Shown: piece after piece, positions 1 through 7,296 of the stretch
How positions within the stretch are numbered: the first letter of the stretch is position 1
Layout: every line of letters starts with the position of its first letter
NCBI GenBank assembly: GCA_900770325.1
Contig: CAAGKE010000269.1
Span: forward strand, 1-16,135
Length of the DNA: 16,135 nt
Origin: Lachnospiraceae bacterium
Lineage (GTDB): Bacteria > Bacillota > Clostridia > Lachnospirales > Lachnospiraceae
Direction of reading: 5' to 3'
Position numbers and translations under genes: made by a program
The notes under the pieces: generated by a model
Seen by the model: only the letters and a program-made list of their open reading frames with translations
The model's database searches: none
What the model was told of the DNA's origin: nothing

Positions 1-68
1 CTCAGGCTGCCGCCTACGATCTGCTTCACTTTTCCATTATGTATATCAATACATGGCCGAAATCTCAT
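1..68 (-). CDS. hisA: HisA, N-terminal fragment (ProFAR isomerase)
   Basis: Reading the minus strand from an ATG at 68-66 gives 22 codons that begin MRFRPCIDIHNGKVKQ and run off the window edge. A strong ribosome site (GGGAGG, 74-80) stands six bases before the ATG. The N-terminal pattern CIDIHNGKVKQIVGG is that of the HIS6-like form of phosphoribosylformimino-5-aminoimidazole carboxamide ribotide isomerase, the TIM-barrel enzyme of the fourth step of histidine synthesis. Asp8 of the CIDIHNG segment would be the conserved catalytic Asp of this family. Only the first beta strand is visible, so completeness cannot be judged. Directly upstream lies a hairpin with a T-tract (89-110) that could attenuate it. 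The identification rests on a short but distinctive peptide. Confidence 0.8.
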   Translation of the reverse strand, partial: MRFRPCIDIHNGKVKQIVGGSL

Positions 69-88
69 TATTTTCCTCCCTGTCTGTT

Positions 89-148
89 AAAAAAGTGTGC
101 TTCGCACACTCCTGCGACTTTATAAAGCGTCAAGAAGCACACTTTTTT
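89..148 (-). terminator. Nested hairpins with T-tract just upstream of hisA
   Basis: Positions 89-102 and 135-148 are perfect 14-bp inverted repeats (AAAAAAGTGTGCTT and its complement). Inside them, 94-100 and 104-110 form a second perfect 7-bp hairpin with a three-base loop. On the minus transcript the segment GCACACTTTTTT can pair with either of two upstream GTGTGC segments, and in both cases it is followed by six U. This looks like an intrinsic terminator ending nine bases before the hisA ribosome site. It may stop read-through into hisA or act as a leader attenuator; sequence alone does not decide. The plus strand also ends in six T after 140, so it could work in that direction too. Confidence 0.5.
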
Positions 149-153
149 CGCGC

Positions 154-217
154 CGGATGCGTTTTTCGAAGCAAAAAAAACTCATCTCGCATCCGTGCGC
201 ATTTATGCACGAAGTGC
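154..217. repeat. Small palindromes in the hisA/PAP2 gap
   Basis: CGGATGCG (154-161) is complementary to CGCATCCG (188-195). GTGC (195-198) and GCAC (207-210) can pair, and GCAC can instead pair with GTGC (214-217). No open reading frame here looks real. The packing of consecutive palindromes resembles a composite extragenic palindromic repeat, but no second copy is present in this window. Confidence 0.4.
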
Positions 218-220
218 TTT

Positions 221-279
221 TTGTGCCATAGGAAAGGACTTTCACGCTTCAGCGTGACAAGGTCTTTCCTATGGCACAA
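221..279. repeat. Long inverted repeat, 16-bp perfect outer stem
   Basis: Arms 221-236 (TTGTGCCATAGGAAAG) and 264-279 are perfect reverse complements. An inner hairpin, TCACGC (242-247) and GCGTGA (252-257), has a TTCA loop, so the 59 bases can fold almost completely. No T-tract follows on either strand, so it is not a typical terminator by itself. It lies immediately past the terminator of the PAP2 gene. Confidence 0.6.
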
Positions 280-280
280 G

Positions 281-322
281 AAAAAAAACTGGGACAGCTC
301 AATGATCTGAACTGTTCCAGTT
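281..322 (-). terminator. Intrinsic terminator of the PAP2 gene
   Basis: On the minus strand, arms 322-308 (AACTGGAACAGTTCA) and 301-287 pair over 15 positions, two of them G-U, with a six-base loop, followed by eight T (288-281). It sits 15 bases after the PAP2 stop codon and is a textbook rho-independent terminator for that gene. Confidence 0.85.
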
Positions 323-336
323 AAAAAACTGCAGGA

Positions 337-1017
337 TTAATAGATTCTTCGCAGATACCCTTTTCCGCATCCGACGGCTTCGTCCTGGAAAATATGCTCA
401 CAGAACATCTGCAGCGCCACACTCATCAGTACCCCCAGGGATACATCTACCACGGAATGCTGTTTTAAAAACATTGTGGACAGGATAATAGACACTGTGA
501 GAATGCCCGTACCGATACGGATGCCCTTCTTCTTTTTCAGCTGCTGGCTGCCATTTACGGCATAAAAGATCGCCAGAGAATTAAACACATGGATGCTGGG
601 CAGAACATTCGTAGGTGTATCCACCGCATACAGCATCTTTACCATCTGAGTAAAAATATTATTGTTGGCAAACACAGTGGGACGCAGATCCTGCTTATTC
701 GGGTAAATACAGCTTACCAGCAGGAAAATCGTCATTCCCAGCGCCAGAACAGATACCAGCTGGTAATATTCTCTCCGGTTCTCACACCGAAAGACAAACC
801 AGCAGATACCCCAGGCTACATACACAAACCAGAGCAGATACGGAATAATAAAGTATTCGCAAAACGGAATCTGATCATCCAGCCAGCTGTGTATCACATG
901 ATAATGCCGGTGTCCCGCCCGCTCCAGGATGGCAAATCCTATCAAATAAAAGATCATGTAAAAAATGATCCAGAAACTATGCCTGTACTTGCTTAAAAAG
1001 TTTTTTATCGTCCTCAT
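337..1017 (-). CDS. PAP2-superfamily membrane phosphatase
   Basis: A 226-residue protein with about six hydrophobic segments (roughly 14-31, 55-77, 86-103, 144-154, 167-183, 191-206). The PAP2 signature is present in reduced form: KQDLRP (108-113) in place of KX6RP, PSIH (140-143) in place of PSGH, and S-T-X5-H-X3-D at 180-191, giving the catalytic His143 and His187 and charge-relay Asp191. The family removes or exchanges phosphate on lipid phosphates at the membrane. The short first motif recalls the AUR1/inositol-phosphotransferase branch. The substrate cannot be told; undecaprenyl-PP or a phosphatidyl phosphate is possible. A GGGGAG ribosome site precedes the ATG. It lies 139 bp downstream of ftsH on the same strand but has its own likely promoter and terminator. 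Confidence 0.85.
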   Translation of the reverse strand: MRTIKNFLSKYRHSFWIIFYMIFYLIGFAILERAGHRHYHVIHSWLDDQIPFCEYFIIPYLLWFVYVAWGICWFVFRCENRREYYQLVSVLALGMTIFLLVSCIYPNKQDLRPTVFANNNIFTQMVKMLYAVDTPTNVLPSIHVFNSLAIFYAVNGSQQLKKKKGIRIGTGILTVSIILSTMFLKQHSVVDVSLGVLMSVALQMFCEHIFQDEAVGCGKGYLRRIY

Positions 1018-1082
1018 GCCGTCTCCCCATTTTAAAACTCCCGTTTTACCGGCTTTCTTTTTCTGATTTCATACAACGAAAT

Positions 1083-1110
1083 ATTTTATCACTTTCCCTC
1101 GCAATTTCAA
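1083..1110 (-). promoter_or_regulatory. Putative promoter of the PAP2 gene
   Basis: On the minus strand TTGAAA (1110-1105) and TAAAAT (1088-1083) are separated by 16 bp, about 65 bp before the PAP2 start codon. No convincing terminator for ftsH is seen in 1018-1156, so read-through from ftsH is also possible. Confidence 0.5.
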
Positions 1111-1156
1111 TTAGCATAATTCCGAAATTATCCGGATATTTTCTCTTAAATTTATC

Positions 1157-3109
1157 TTATTGCATAGATTGCGGATTTTCCTGAATACGCCCCTCTGTTT
1201 TTTGCTCCTCTGAAGGCTGCGTACCTTCCACACGATGGAAAATCTCCATAAATTCCTTTCCTGTAATAGTCTCCCGTTCGATCAGGAAAGCAGCGATCTG
1301 ATCCAGTGTATTTCTATGCTCGGTCAGCAGACGCTTGGCCTCCTCATAGGATTCTTTCAGAACACGCATTACTTCCTTATCCACCTCAGCCGCAGTCACA
1401 TCACTGCAATTCAGCACCGTACGGCCATTATCCAGATACTGGTTCGCCGCGCTCTCCAGTCCCATCAGGCCAAACTTTTCAGACATACCGTACTGGGTAA
1501 TCATAGCCCGGGCCACTTTGGTCGCCTTTTCAATATCGTTCGCAGCTCCCGTAGTGACCGTATCAAACACGATCTCTTCGGCCGCACGTCCGCCCACAAA
1601 TTCCACCAGCATAGCGCGGATCTCTTTCTCCGTGTTCAGGAACTTTTCCTCCTCCGGCACATTCATCACGTAGCCCAGTGCCCCCATGGTACGGGGCACG
1701 ATGGTAATCTTCTGTACCGGCTCGGAATCCTTCTGCAGTGCACTTACCAGCGCGTGTCCCACCTCATGATAGGATACGATCCGCCGTTCTTCCTTGCTGA
1801 GGATCCTGTCTTTCTTTTCTTTGCCCACCAGTACGATCTCCACCGCTTCAAACAGGTCTGCCTGGGAAACCACATTTCTTCCCTTCTTGACAGCCAGAAT
1901 CGCAGCCTCGTTAATCATATTGGCCAGGTCGGAACCTACGGCTCCGGAGGTAGCCAGCGCAATGGCCTCCAGATCCACCGTCTCATCCATCCGCACATTT
2001 TTCGCATGGACCTTCAGCACATCCACGCGTCCCTTCAGATCCGGCTTATCCACGATCACCCGGCGGTCAAAACGACCCGGGCGCAGCAGCGCCGGATCCA
2101 GTACCTCCGGACGGTTAGTGGCTGCCAGAATCAGCAGACCTTTGGAGGTGTCAAAGCCATCCATCTCTGAGAGAAGCTGATTCAGGGTCTGTTCCCGCTC
2201 GTCATTTCCCCCGAGATGATTGTCACGGCTTTTTCCGATGGCATCGATCTCATCGATAAAAATAATACAGGGTGCATTCTTTTTGGCTTCTTCGAACAGA
2301 TCCCGGACACGGGAGGCTCCCACACCTACAAACATCTCCACGAAATCCGAACCGGAAAGGGAGAAGAAGGGACATTTTGCCTCACCGGCCACTGCCTTTG
2401 CAAGAAGTGTCTTACCGGTACCGGGAGGGCCCACCAACAGAGCGCCCTTGGGCAGCTTGGCGCCGATCTTTGTGTATTTTCCGGGGTTTTCCAGGAAATC
2501 CACCACCTCCTGCAGGGATTCCTTGGCTTCATCCTGACCTGCCACATCCTTAAAGGTAACGCCGGTCTCCTTCTGGACATATACCTTGGCCTTGCTTTTT
2601 CCCACTCCCATCATGCCTCCGCCGGAGGACATCTTTCTCATCACCACGCCCAGGAGAATCCAGATCAGGATCAGGGGAGCGAAGGACAGCACCACATTCA
2701 AAATCAGATTCGTAGTCGTATCCGGTATCTCCTCCAAGAACTCTACTCCTGCCTTCTCCAGGCGGCTCACCAGTTCCGGATCATCCATCCTTCCGGCATA
2801 GCCGGTATAATAGGAAATCTCCACTCCATTGCTGACGAAGGGCTGTACCTTGGGAATGATCGTCAGTTTATCATCCTCAAATATCACCTTCTTTACCTGG
2901 CCCTTATCCACCATTTCCAGGAACTGGTTATAGGTAATTTCCTGGGAAGTGGTGTCCTTTACCATATTATTGAAAAAACTCATGAGCACCAGCGTTACCA
3001 GAGTCACGATCATGAAAATCATGATGGTGGAATGGTTTTTATTTCCACCGGGACCTCTGTTTCCGTTGTTATTTCCGCCGGGCCCATTATTCCTCTGATT
3101 GTTATCCAT
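1157..3109 (-). CDS. ftsH: FtsH, ATP-dependent membrane zinc protease
   Basis: A 650-residue hexameric membrane AAA+ protease that unfolds and degrades membrane and short-lived cytosolic proteins. The start is the ATG at 3109, six bases after AGGAGG (3120-3115); an upstream in-frame ATG at 3127 lacks this spacing. Order: a Gly/Asn-rich tail (2-24), membrane helix (about 30-46), extracytoplasmic domain (about 50-132), second helix (about 133-157), Walker A GPPGTGKT (227-234), pore motif FVGVG, Walker B FIDEID (284-289), second region of homology ending RPGRFDRR, zinc site HEVGH (448-452) and the third ligand Asp525 in GAANDIEKAT. Two positions differ from the usual consensus: HEVGH for HEAGH, and SGAVGSDLAN for the usual GFSGADLAN. 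All catalytic residues are intact. The C-terminal tail is acidic and Gln-rich. Confidence 0.97.
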   Translation of the reverse strand: MDNNQRNNGPGGNNNGNRGPGGNKNHSTIMIFMIVTLVTLVLMSFFNNMVKDTTSQEITYNQFLEMVDKGQVKKVIFEDDKLTIIPKVQPFVSNGVEISYYTGYAGRMDDPELVSRLEKAGVEFLEEIPDTTTNLILNVVLSFAPLILIWILLGVVMRKMSSGGGMMGVGKSKAKVYVQKETGVTFKDVAGQDEAKESLQEVVDFLENPGKYTKIGAKLPKGALLVGPPGTGKTLLAKAVAGEAKCPFFSLSGSDFVEMFVGVGASRVRDLFEEAKKNAPCIIFIDEIDAIGKSRDNHLGGNDEREQTLNQLLSEMDGFDTSKGLLILAATNRPEVLDPALLRPGRFDRRVIVDKPDLKGRVDVLKVHAKNVRMDETVDLEAIALATSGAVGSDLANMINEAAILAVKKGRNVVSQADLFEAVEIVLVGKEKKDRILSKEERRIVSYHEVGHALVSALQKDSEPVQKITIVPRTMGALGYVMNVPEEEKFLNTEKEIRAMLVEFVGGRAAEEIVFDTVTTGAANDIEKATKVARAMITQYGMSEKFGLMGLESAANQYLDNGRTVLNCSDVTAAEVDKEVMRVLKESYEEAKRLLTEHRNTLDQIAAFLIERETITGKEFMEIFHRVEGTQPSEEQKTEGRIQENPQSMQ

Positions 3110-3123
3110 TTTTTCCTCCTCAT

Positions 3124-3148
3124 ACATAAGCCGGTTCTCCGGCTATGT
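3124..3148 (-). promoter_or_regulatory. Hairpin in the ftsH leader, next to the ribosome site
   Basis: On the minus transcript ACATAGCCGG pairs with CCGGCTTATGT (one bulged base) around an AGAA loop, ending three bases before AGGAGG. No T-tract follows, so it is not a terminator. It could shape translation or protect the short leader. Confidence 0.5.
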
Positions 3149-3155
3149 GTTATTT

Positions 3156-3184
3156 ATTATAAATATACGTTTTCCATAAATCAA
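3156..3184 (-). promoter_or_regulatory. ftsH promoter
   Basis: On the minus strand TTGATT (3184-3179) and a perfect TATAAT (3161-3156) are spaced by 17 bp. The expected leader is about 40 nt. This is a sigma-A-type promoter by consensus; no CIRCE or other heat-shock operator was recognised beside it. Confidence 0.8.
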
Positions 3185-3260
3185 TACTTCATAAAAAAAT
3201 AAATATAAATGTTTTCTTAAATTCTGCAAATTTATCGTAGATTTCTTCAGGTATTGGTTG

Positions 3261-3266
3261 TATAAT
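3261..3266 (+). promoter_or_regulatory. pyrG promoter (-10 box)
   Basis: A perfect TATAAT stands 59 bp before the pyrG ATG in an AT-rich stretch; no good -35 hexamer is seen 16-18 bp upstream. The predicted leader (about 53 nt) has no hairpin or T-tract. Confidence 0.6.
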
Positions 3267-3325
3267 ATCATAATTATTGCAAAAATAAGCAGCAGAAGAT
3301 TAATTGTTTTCGAAGGAGGAAAGCT

Positions 3326-4936
3326 ATGCCAGTAAAATACGTTTTCGTAACCGGCGGTGTCGTTTCAGGTCTTGGCAAGGGAATTACCGCTGCTTCCCTG
3401 GGCCGCCTTCTAAAAGCCCGCGGTTACAAAGTGACCATGCAGAAATTTGACCCCTACATCAACATCGACCCGGGAACCATGAACCCCATCCAGCACGGAG
3501 AAGTATTCGTTACTGATGACGGTGCGGAAACAGATCTGGATCTGGGACATTATGAACGTTTTATTGATGAAAGCCTGACAAAGAACTCCAATGTCACCAC
3601 CGGAAAAATTTACTGGTCCGTTCTGCACAAGGAACGCCGCGGCGATTACGGCGGAGGCACCGTGCAGGTAATTCCTCATATTACAAATGAAATCAAGAGC
3701 CGCTTCCACCGGGACTTTACCTCCAATGATACCAGCATCGCCATCATCGAGGTGGGCGGTACGGTAGGTGATATTGAAAGCCAGCCCTTCCTGGAAGCCA
3801 TCCGCCAGTTTCAGCATGAGATCGGCCACGAAAACGCAATTTTAATCCACGTAACCCTGATCCCCTATCTGAAGGCCTCCGGTGAAATGAAGACAAAGCC
3901 CACCCAGGCCAGTGTAAAGGAGCTGCAGGGAATGGGTATTCAGCCGGACATTATTGTCTGCCGTTCGGAATATCCCCTGGGACAGCAGATCAAGGACAAG
4001 ATCGCCCTCTTCTGTAATGTACCCAGCAATCATGTTCTCCAGAATCTGGATGTGGAATATCTCTATGAGGCTCCTCTGGCTATGGAAAAGGAAAATCTGG
4101 CCCAGGTGGCCTGTGAATGCCTCCATCTGGACTGTCCGGAGCCTGATCTGACCGACTGGGAATCCATGGTGGATGCCCTGCGCAATCCCACCAAGGATGT
4201 GACTGTGGCTCTGGTGGGCAAATATACTCAGCTTCATGATGCCTACATCAGTGTAGTAGAAGCATTAAAGCATGGCGGTATCGCCGAGCGGGCCACTGTT
4301 CATATTAAATGGATCGACTCCGAATTTCTGGATGAGAAGAATGTACAGGAGCAGCTTTCCGATGTGGACGGTATCCTGGTACCCGGCGGCTTCGGTGACC
4401 GGGGCATTGACGGTATGATCGTAGCCATCCGCTATGCAAGAGAACATAAAGTTCCCTTCCTGGGCCTTTGCCTGGGTATGCAGCTTTGTATCGTGGAATA
4501 TACAAGACACGTGGTCGGCTATGCCGATGCCCACAGTATCGAACTGGATCCTCAGACCACCCATCCGGTCATCGCTCTGATGCCGGATCAGAACGGTATC
4601 GAGGATATCGGAGGTACCCTCCGTCTGGGCTCCTATCCCTGTGTACTGGATCCCACCACAAAGGCCTGCCGGCTCTACGGCACTGACCGGATCGAAGAGC
4701 GCCACAGACACCGCTATGAAGTAAACAATGATTTCCGTAAGACTCTGACGGAACACGGCCTGACCCTTTCCGGTCTTTCTCCGGACGGACGGATCGTGGA
4801 AATGATCGAGCTGAAGGATCATCCCTTCTATATCGGTACCCAGGCACATCCGGAGCTGAAATCCCGGCCCAACCGTCCCCATCCGCTGTTCCGCGGCTTC
4901 GTAGAAGCAGCTCTGGTTCATAAAGACAAACGGTAA
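3326..4936 (+). CDS. pyrG: CTP synthase
   Basis: A 536-residue cytosolic enzyme, the normal family length, that makes CTP from UTP using ATP and glutamine-derived ammonia. The N-terminal synthase domain carries the P-loop GGVVSGLGKG (10-19) and the conserved block from KFDPYINIDPG through DLGHYERF (40-79). The C-terminal glutaminase domain has the oxyanion region PGGFGDRG (353-360), nucleophile Cys382 in GLCLGMQ, and the His508/Glu510 pair in AHPE. Start: ATG at 3326, six bases after AAGGAGG (3313-3319). It is divergent from ftsH and monocistronic, ending at a strong terminator. No missing residue was noticed. Confidence 0.98.
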   Translation: MPVKYVFVTGGVVSGLGKGITAASLGRLLKARGYKVTMQKFDPYINIDPGTMNPIQHGEVFVTDDGAETDLDLGHYERFIDESLTKNSNVTTGKIYWSVLHKERRGDYGGGTVQVIPHITNEIKSRFHRDFTSNDTSIAIIEVGGTVGDIESQPFLEAIRQFQHEIGHENAILIHVTLIPYLKASGEMKTKPTQASVKELQGMGIQPDIIVCRSEYPLGQQIKDKIALFCNVPSNHVLQNLDVEYLYEAPLAMEKENLAQVACECLHLDCPEPDLTDWESMVDALRNPTKDVTVALVGKYTQLHDAYISVVEALKHGGIAERATVHIKWIDSEFLDEKNVQEQLSDVDGILVPGGFGDRGIDGMIVAIRYAREHKVPFLGLCLGMQLCIVEYTRHVVGYADAHSIELDPQTTHPVIALMPDQNGIEDIGGTLRLGSYPCVLDPTTKACRLYGTDRIEERHRHRYEVNNDFRKTLTEHGLTLSGLSPDGRIVEMIELKDHPFYIGTQAHPELKSRPNRPHPLFRGFVEAALVHKDKR

Positions 4937-4950
4937 TCGAAAATAAAAAA

Positions 4951-5007
4951 GGACTGCTACAGCTTGAAATGCGAATTTTCCCTTCGCATTTCAAGCTGCA
5001 GCAGTCC
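4951..5007. terminator. Bidirectional terminator between pyrG and the DUF362 gene
   Basis: Arms 4951-4975 and 4983-5007 are 25 bp with a single non-Watson-Crick position and a 7-base loop. On the plus strand ATTTTATTTTC follows; on the minus strand a run of six T follows. It serves both convergent transcripts and lies 14 bases after the pyrG stop. Confidence 0.92.
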
Positions 5008-5125
5008 ATTTTATTTTCTTTTCTGTATTTCTTTCCCGAAAACTCTATTATGGCATATCACAAAGCCCGTAAAAATCTCTCTTTCGGGCTGCATATCTCC
5101 CGGTGTGCAAAAACAGGAAGCTTTA

Positions 5126-6241
5126 TTATATCGTAATCAACTCATATCGGGAACTTCCCAGTCCGATCTTCTCTGCATGTTCGATCGCGGATTTCCAGTT
5201 GGTATCCGGTCCCACAGTGGTAAAATGATCGTGATGGTCATGATGGGCCGCAATCTGTTCTCCCAGCTGACTGTTGGCAATCGGAGTCTGGGCATTGACC
5301 GCATCCACACAGGCCACATCCAGCGCAACCGGATCGAAGGAGGCAAACATACCCACATTCGGAATGATCGCTGCATCATTTTCCGCATGGCAGTCACACT
5401 GAGGTGACACATCTACCACGATATTAATATGGAAATTGGGTCTGCCGTCGCAGACAGCCATGCTGTATTCCGCGATCTTGCAGTTCAGAATGTCATTGGA
5501 TTCATCCGAAGCCGGAAGAACCGCATCTTTCGGACAGACACCGATACACCTGCCGCAGCCTACACATTTCGCGTGGTCAATGCTGGCCTTGCGGTCGGTA
5601 ATAGAGGGTGCTCCATGGGCACAGATCTTCTTACATTTTCCGCAGCCTACACACAGCTCCTGATCCACATGAGGCTTCCCTGCACTGTGCATCTCCATCT
5701 TTCCGGCTCTGGAGCCTCCGCCCATCCCCAGGTTCTTCAGGGCACCGCCAAAGCCTGCGCACTCGTGTCCCTTAAAATGACTGAGGGAGATCACAATATC
5801 CGCATCCATCAGGGCCCGGCCAATCTTCGCTTCTTTTACATACTCACCATTTCGTACCGGAACCAGTTCTTCATCCGTTCCCTTCAGGCCGTCCGCAATG
5901 ATCACATGACAGTCTGTGGAAAACGGAGAAAAACCATTCTGATACGCAGAATCCATATGATCCAGCGCATTTTTTCTGCCGCCCACATACAGGGTATTGC
6001 AATCGGTCAGGAAGGGCTTTCCCCCCAGCTCCTTCACCACATCCACCACGGCTCTGGCATAATTGGGCCGCAGAAAAGCCAGATTCCCCGGCTCTCCGAA
6101 ATGAATCTTGATCGCCACAAAACGGTTATCAAAATTAATCTCCCCAATACCCGCCGTCCTGATCAGACGCTTCAGCTTCTGGGGCAGCGTCTCTCCGTTG
6201 CGGGTACGCATATCTGTAAAATAAACCCTAGATTTTTCCAT
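5126..6241 (-). CDS. DUF362 protein with two 4Fe-4S ferredoxin motifs
   Basis: A 371-residue protein: an N-terminal DUF362 region (about 40-185, with KIHFGEPGN at 45-53 and a Gly-rich LKNLGMGGGSR at 168-178), then a bacterial-type ferredoxin insert with two CX2CX2CX3C sets (Cys197/200/203/207 and Cys226/229/232/236), then the rest of DUF362 with CDC (282-284). Two [4Fe-4S] clusters are expected. The first set lacks the Pro that usually follows the fourth Cys. A His-rich patch HHDHHDH (333-339) near the C-terminus could bind metal. The exact reaction of the family is not known to me; electron transfer is an inference. AGGAGG (6258-6253) lies 11 bases before the ATG. The gene follows the cytidylate-kinase-like gene by 30 bp, so the two are probably co-transcribed. 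Confidence 0.85.
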   Translation of the reverse strand: MEKSRVYFTDMRTRNGETLPQKLKRLIRTAGIGEINFDNRFVAIKIHFGEPGNLAFLRPNYARAVVDVVKELGGKPFLTDCNTLYVGGRKNALDHMDSAYQNGFSPFSTDCHVIIADGLKGTDEELVPVRNGEYVKEAKIGRALMDADIVISLSHFKGHECAGFGGALKNLGMGGGSRAGKMEMHSAGKPHVDQELCVGCGKCKKICAHGAPSITDRKASIDHAKCVGCGRCIGVCPKDAVLPASDESNDILNCKIAEYSMAVCDGRPNFHINIVVDVSPQCDCHAENDAAIIPNVGMFASFDPVALDVACVDAVNAQTPIANSQLGEQIAAHHDHHDHFTTVGPDTNWKSAIEHAEKIGLGSSRYELITI

Positions 6242-6271
6242 TTTAGTCTTAACCTCCTGCTTTTACACTTT

Positions 6272-6889
6272 TTATTTCCTTTCGGCCTTCATCCGGATAT
6301 AGGTTTCAATCAGCTTTACGGCGCCGTCGATTCCCAGGTCGCTGGTATCTACTGACAGATTGTAGCTGGAGGCTGCCCCCCATTTTTTCTCTGTCTGGAA
6401 ATTGTAGAAGCTGGCACGCTTCTTATCTGCCCGAAGAATCATGTCCTTTGCCTTTGCCTCTGAAATATGTTCAAACTCCACCACCCGCTGAATCCGGAAA
6501 TCCAGGCTGGCATGAACAAATACTGTCGTCAGGTGTTTGCATTCCCGCAGAATATAATCTGCTCCTCTTCCTACGATTACACAGGATTCGCCCTCTCCCA
6601 GCTTGCGGATCGTATCAAACTGAGCCTGATAGATCTGCTGATTCAGCGATGTTCCCACATAATTCATAGACGGATATACATCCATTACAATCGAATACAG
6701 CAGACTGCTGGTGGGTTTTTCATCATAATTCTCCAAAACCTTCTCACAGATTCCGCTTTCTTCCGCCACAAGCTTTAAGAGTTCCTTGTCGTAGAGCCTG
6801 ATCCCCAGCTCCTTTGCCAGTCTCCTTCCAATCTCATGGCCTCCGCTGCCAAACTGCCTTCCAATCGTAATTATCATATTCTCTGCCAT
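6272..6889 (-). CDS. Cytidylate-kinase-like protein
   Basis: A 205-residue protein of the cytidylate kinase-like (Cytidylate_kin2) family. It opens IITIGRQFGSGGHEIG (6-21), a P-loop variant typical of this family, and has a conserved GRGADYIL about midway and VDTSDLGID near the C-terminus. The family resembles CMP kinase but is distinct from housekeeping Cmk, and its true substrate is unsettled; nucleotide-binding kinase activity is an inference from the P-loop. Start: ATG at 6889, seven bases after AAGGAG. It is the first gene of an operon with the DUF362 ferredoxin protein. Confidence 0.82.
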   Translation of the reverse strand: MAENMIITIGRQFGSGGHEIGRRLAKELGIRLYDKELLKLVAEESGICEKVLENYDEKPTSSLLYSIVMDVYPSMNYVGTSLNQQIYQAQFDTIRKLGEGESCVIVGRGADYILRECKHLTTVFVHASLDFRIQRVVEFEHISEAKAKDMILRADKKRASFYNFQTEKKWGAASSYNLSVDTSDLGIDGAVKLIETYIRMKAERK

Positions 6890-6932
6890 AAGAATACTCC
6901 TTTCTGCTCCTGTGCATCAGAATTATTACTAA

Positions 6933-6941
6933 ATTATAGCA
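6933..6941 (-). promoter_or_regulatory. Extended -10 promoter of the kinase-like/DUF362 operon
   Basis: On the minus strand TGC-TATAAT (6941-6933) is a perfect extended -10 box 44 bp before the start codon. There is no clear -35 hexamer, as is usual for extended -10 promoters. A short dyad (TTTCTG...CAGAAA, about 6949-6967) lies just upstream. Confidence 0.7.
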
Positions 6942-6967
6942 TTTCTTTTCTGATTTTTCCAGAAATT

Positions 6968-7158
6968 TTTACAAGATGAAATCCATCGCCTACGGAAACT
7001 CGGCGCAAAGTCTTTCCTGAGCGTCGTTAGTTGAAGTTGGCGGTTAGTTCATCGAAGCGTTGTCCCGTTTCCATAAGATGTACGCCTGCTTCGAAGCGTC
7101 GTCCTGCGTATGCATCGTAACATGAAAACAGACGTTTCGAAACAAGCGCAAAGAATCT
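6968..7158. other. Intergenic stretch with short direct and palindromic repeats
   Basis: No convincing gene. TCGAAGCGTYGTCC occurs twice as a direct repeat (7052-7065 and 7091-7104, 39 bp apart). Two perfect 10-bp palindromes, GCTTCGAAGC (7088-7097) and GTTTCGAAAC (7134-7143), are present. A minus-strand reading frame (7272-7027, 81 codons, beginning MDVCEMSKAAAR) spans it, but it lacks a ribosome site and overlaps a plus-strand promoter and leader, so it is not called as a gene. Confidence 0.4.
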
Positions 7159-7188
7159 TTTACAACTTTCTTCAGGATGTGATATACT
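7159..7188 (+). promoter_or_regulatory. Promoter of the DUF2284 gene
   Basis: TTTACA (7159-7164) and TATACT (7183-7188) are 18 bp apart, with a TG two bases before the -10 (extended form). Transcription would begin near 7195, leaving a leader of about 145 nt. Confidence 0.6.
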
Positions 7189-7208
7189 TCTGTTGCAGCT
7201 TCTGTTCA

Positions 7209-7296
7209 GAAATGTCGCCGGCATTCCTGCTGCGAGGCGCGCTGCAGCTTTTGACATTTCGCAGACATCCAAACCAAAGCCCCCGCTGCACGCGGG
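7209..7296 (+). promoter_or_regulatory. Structured leader before the DUF2284 gene
   Basis: GAAATGTC (7209-7216) pairs perfectly with GACATTTC (7253-7260), enclosing GCTGC/GCAGC (7229-7233 and 7244-7248). A separate hairpin, CCCGC/GCGGG (7282-7286 and 7292-7296), follows. No T-tract follows either, and no known riboswitch was recognised. Confidence 0.4.

Noticed and set aside
53..310. Plus-strand frame of 85 codons at the left end
   Set aside because: It runs through hairpins and a terminator, and its start lies within antisense hisA; low-complexity peptide.
1111..1156. Terminator directly after ftsH
   Set aside because: Only a weak TCCG/CGGA dyad without a T-tract is present.
1235..2170. 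Plus-strand open frame (311 codons) opposite ftsH
   Set aside because: Shadow of ftsH; no ribosome site and no recognisable domain.
3110..3127. ftsH starting at the upstream in-frame ATG (3127)
   Set aside because: AGGAGG is exactly placed for the ATG at 3109, and the upstream ATG is inside the leader next to the hairpin.
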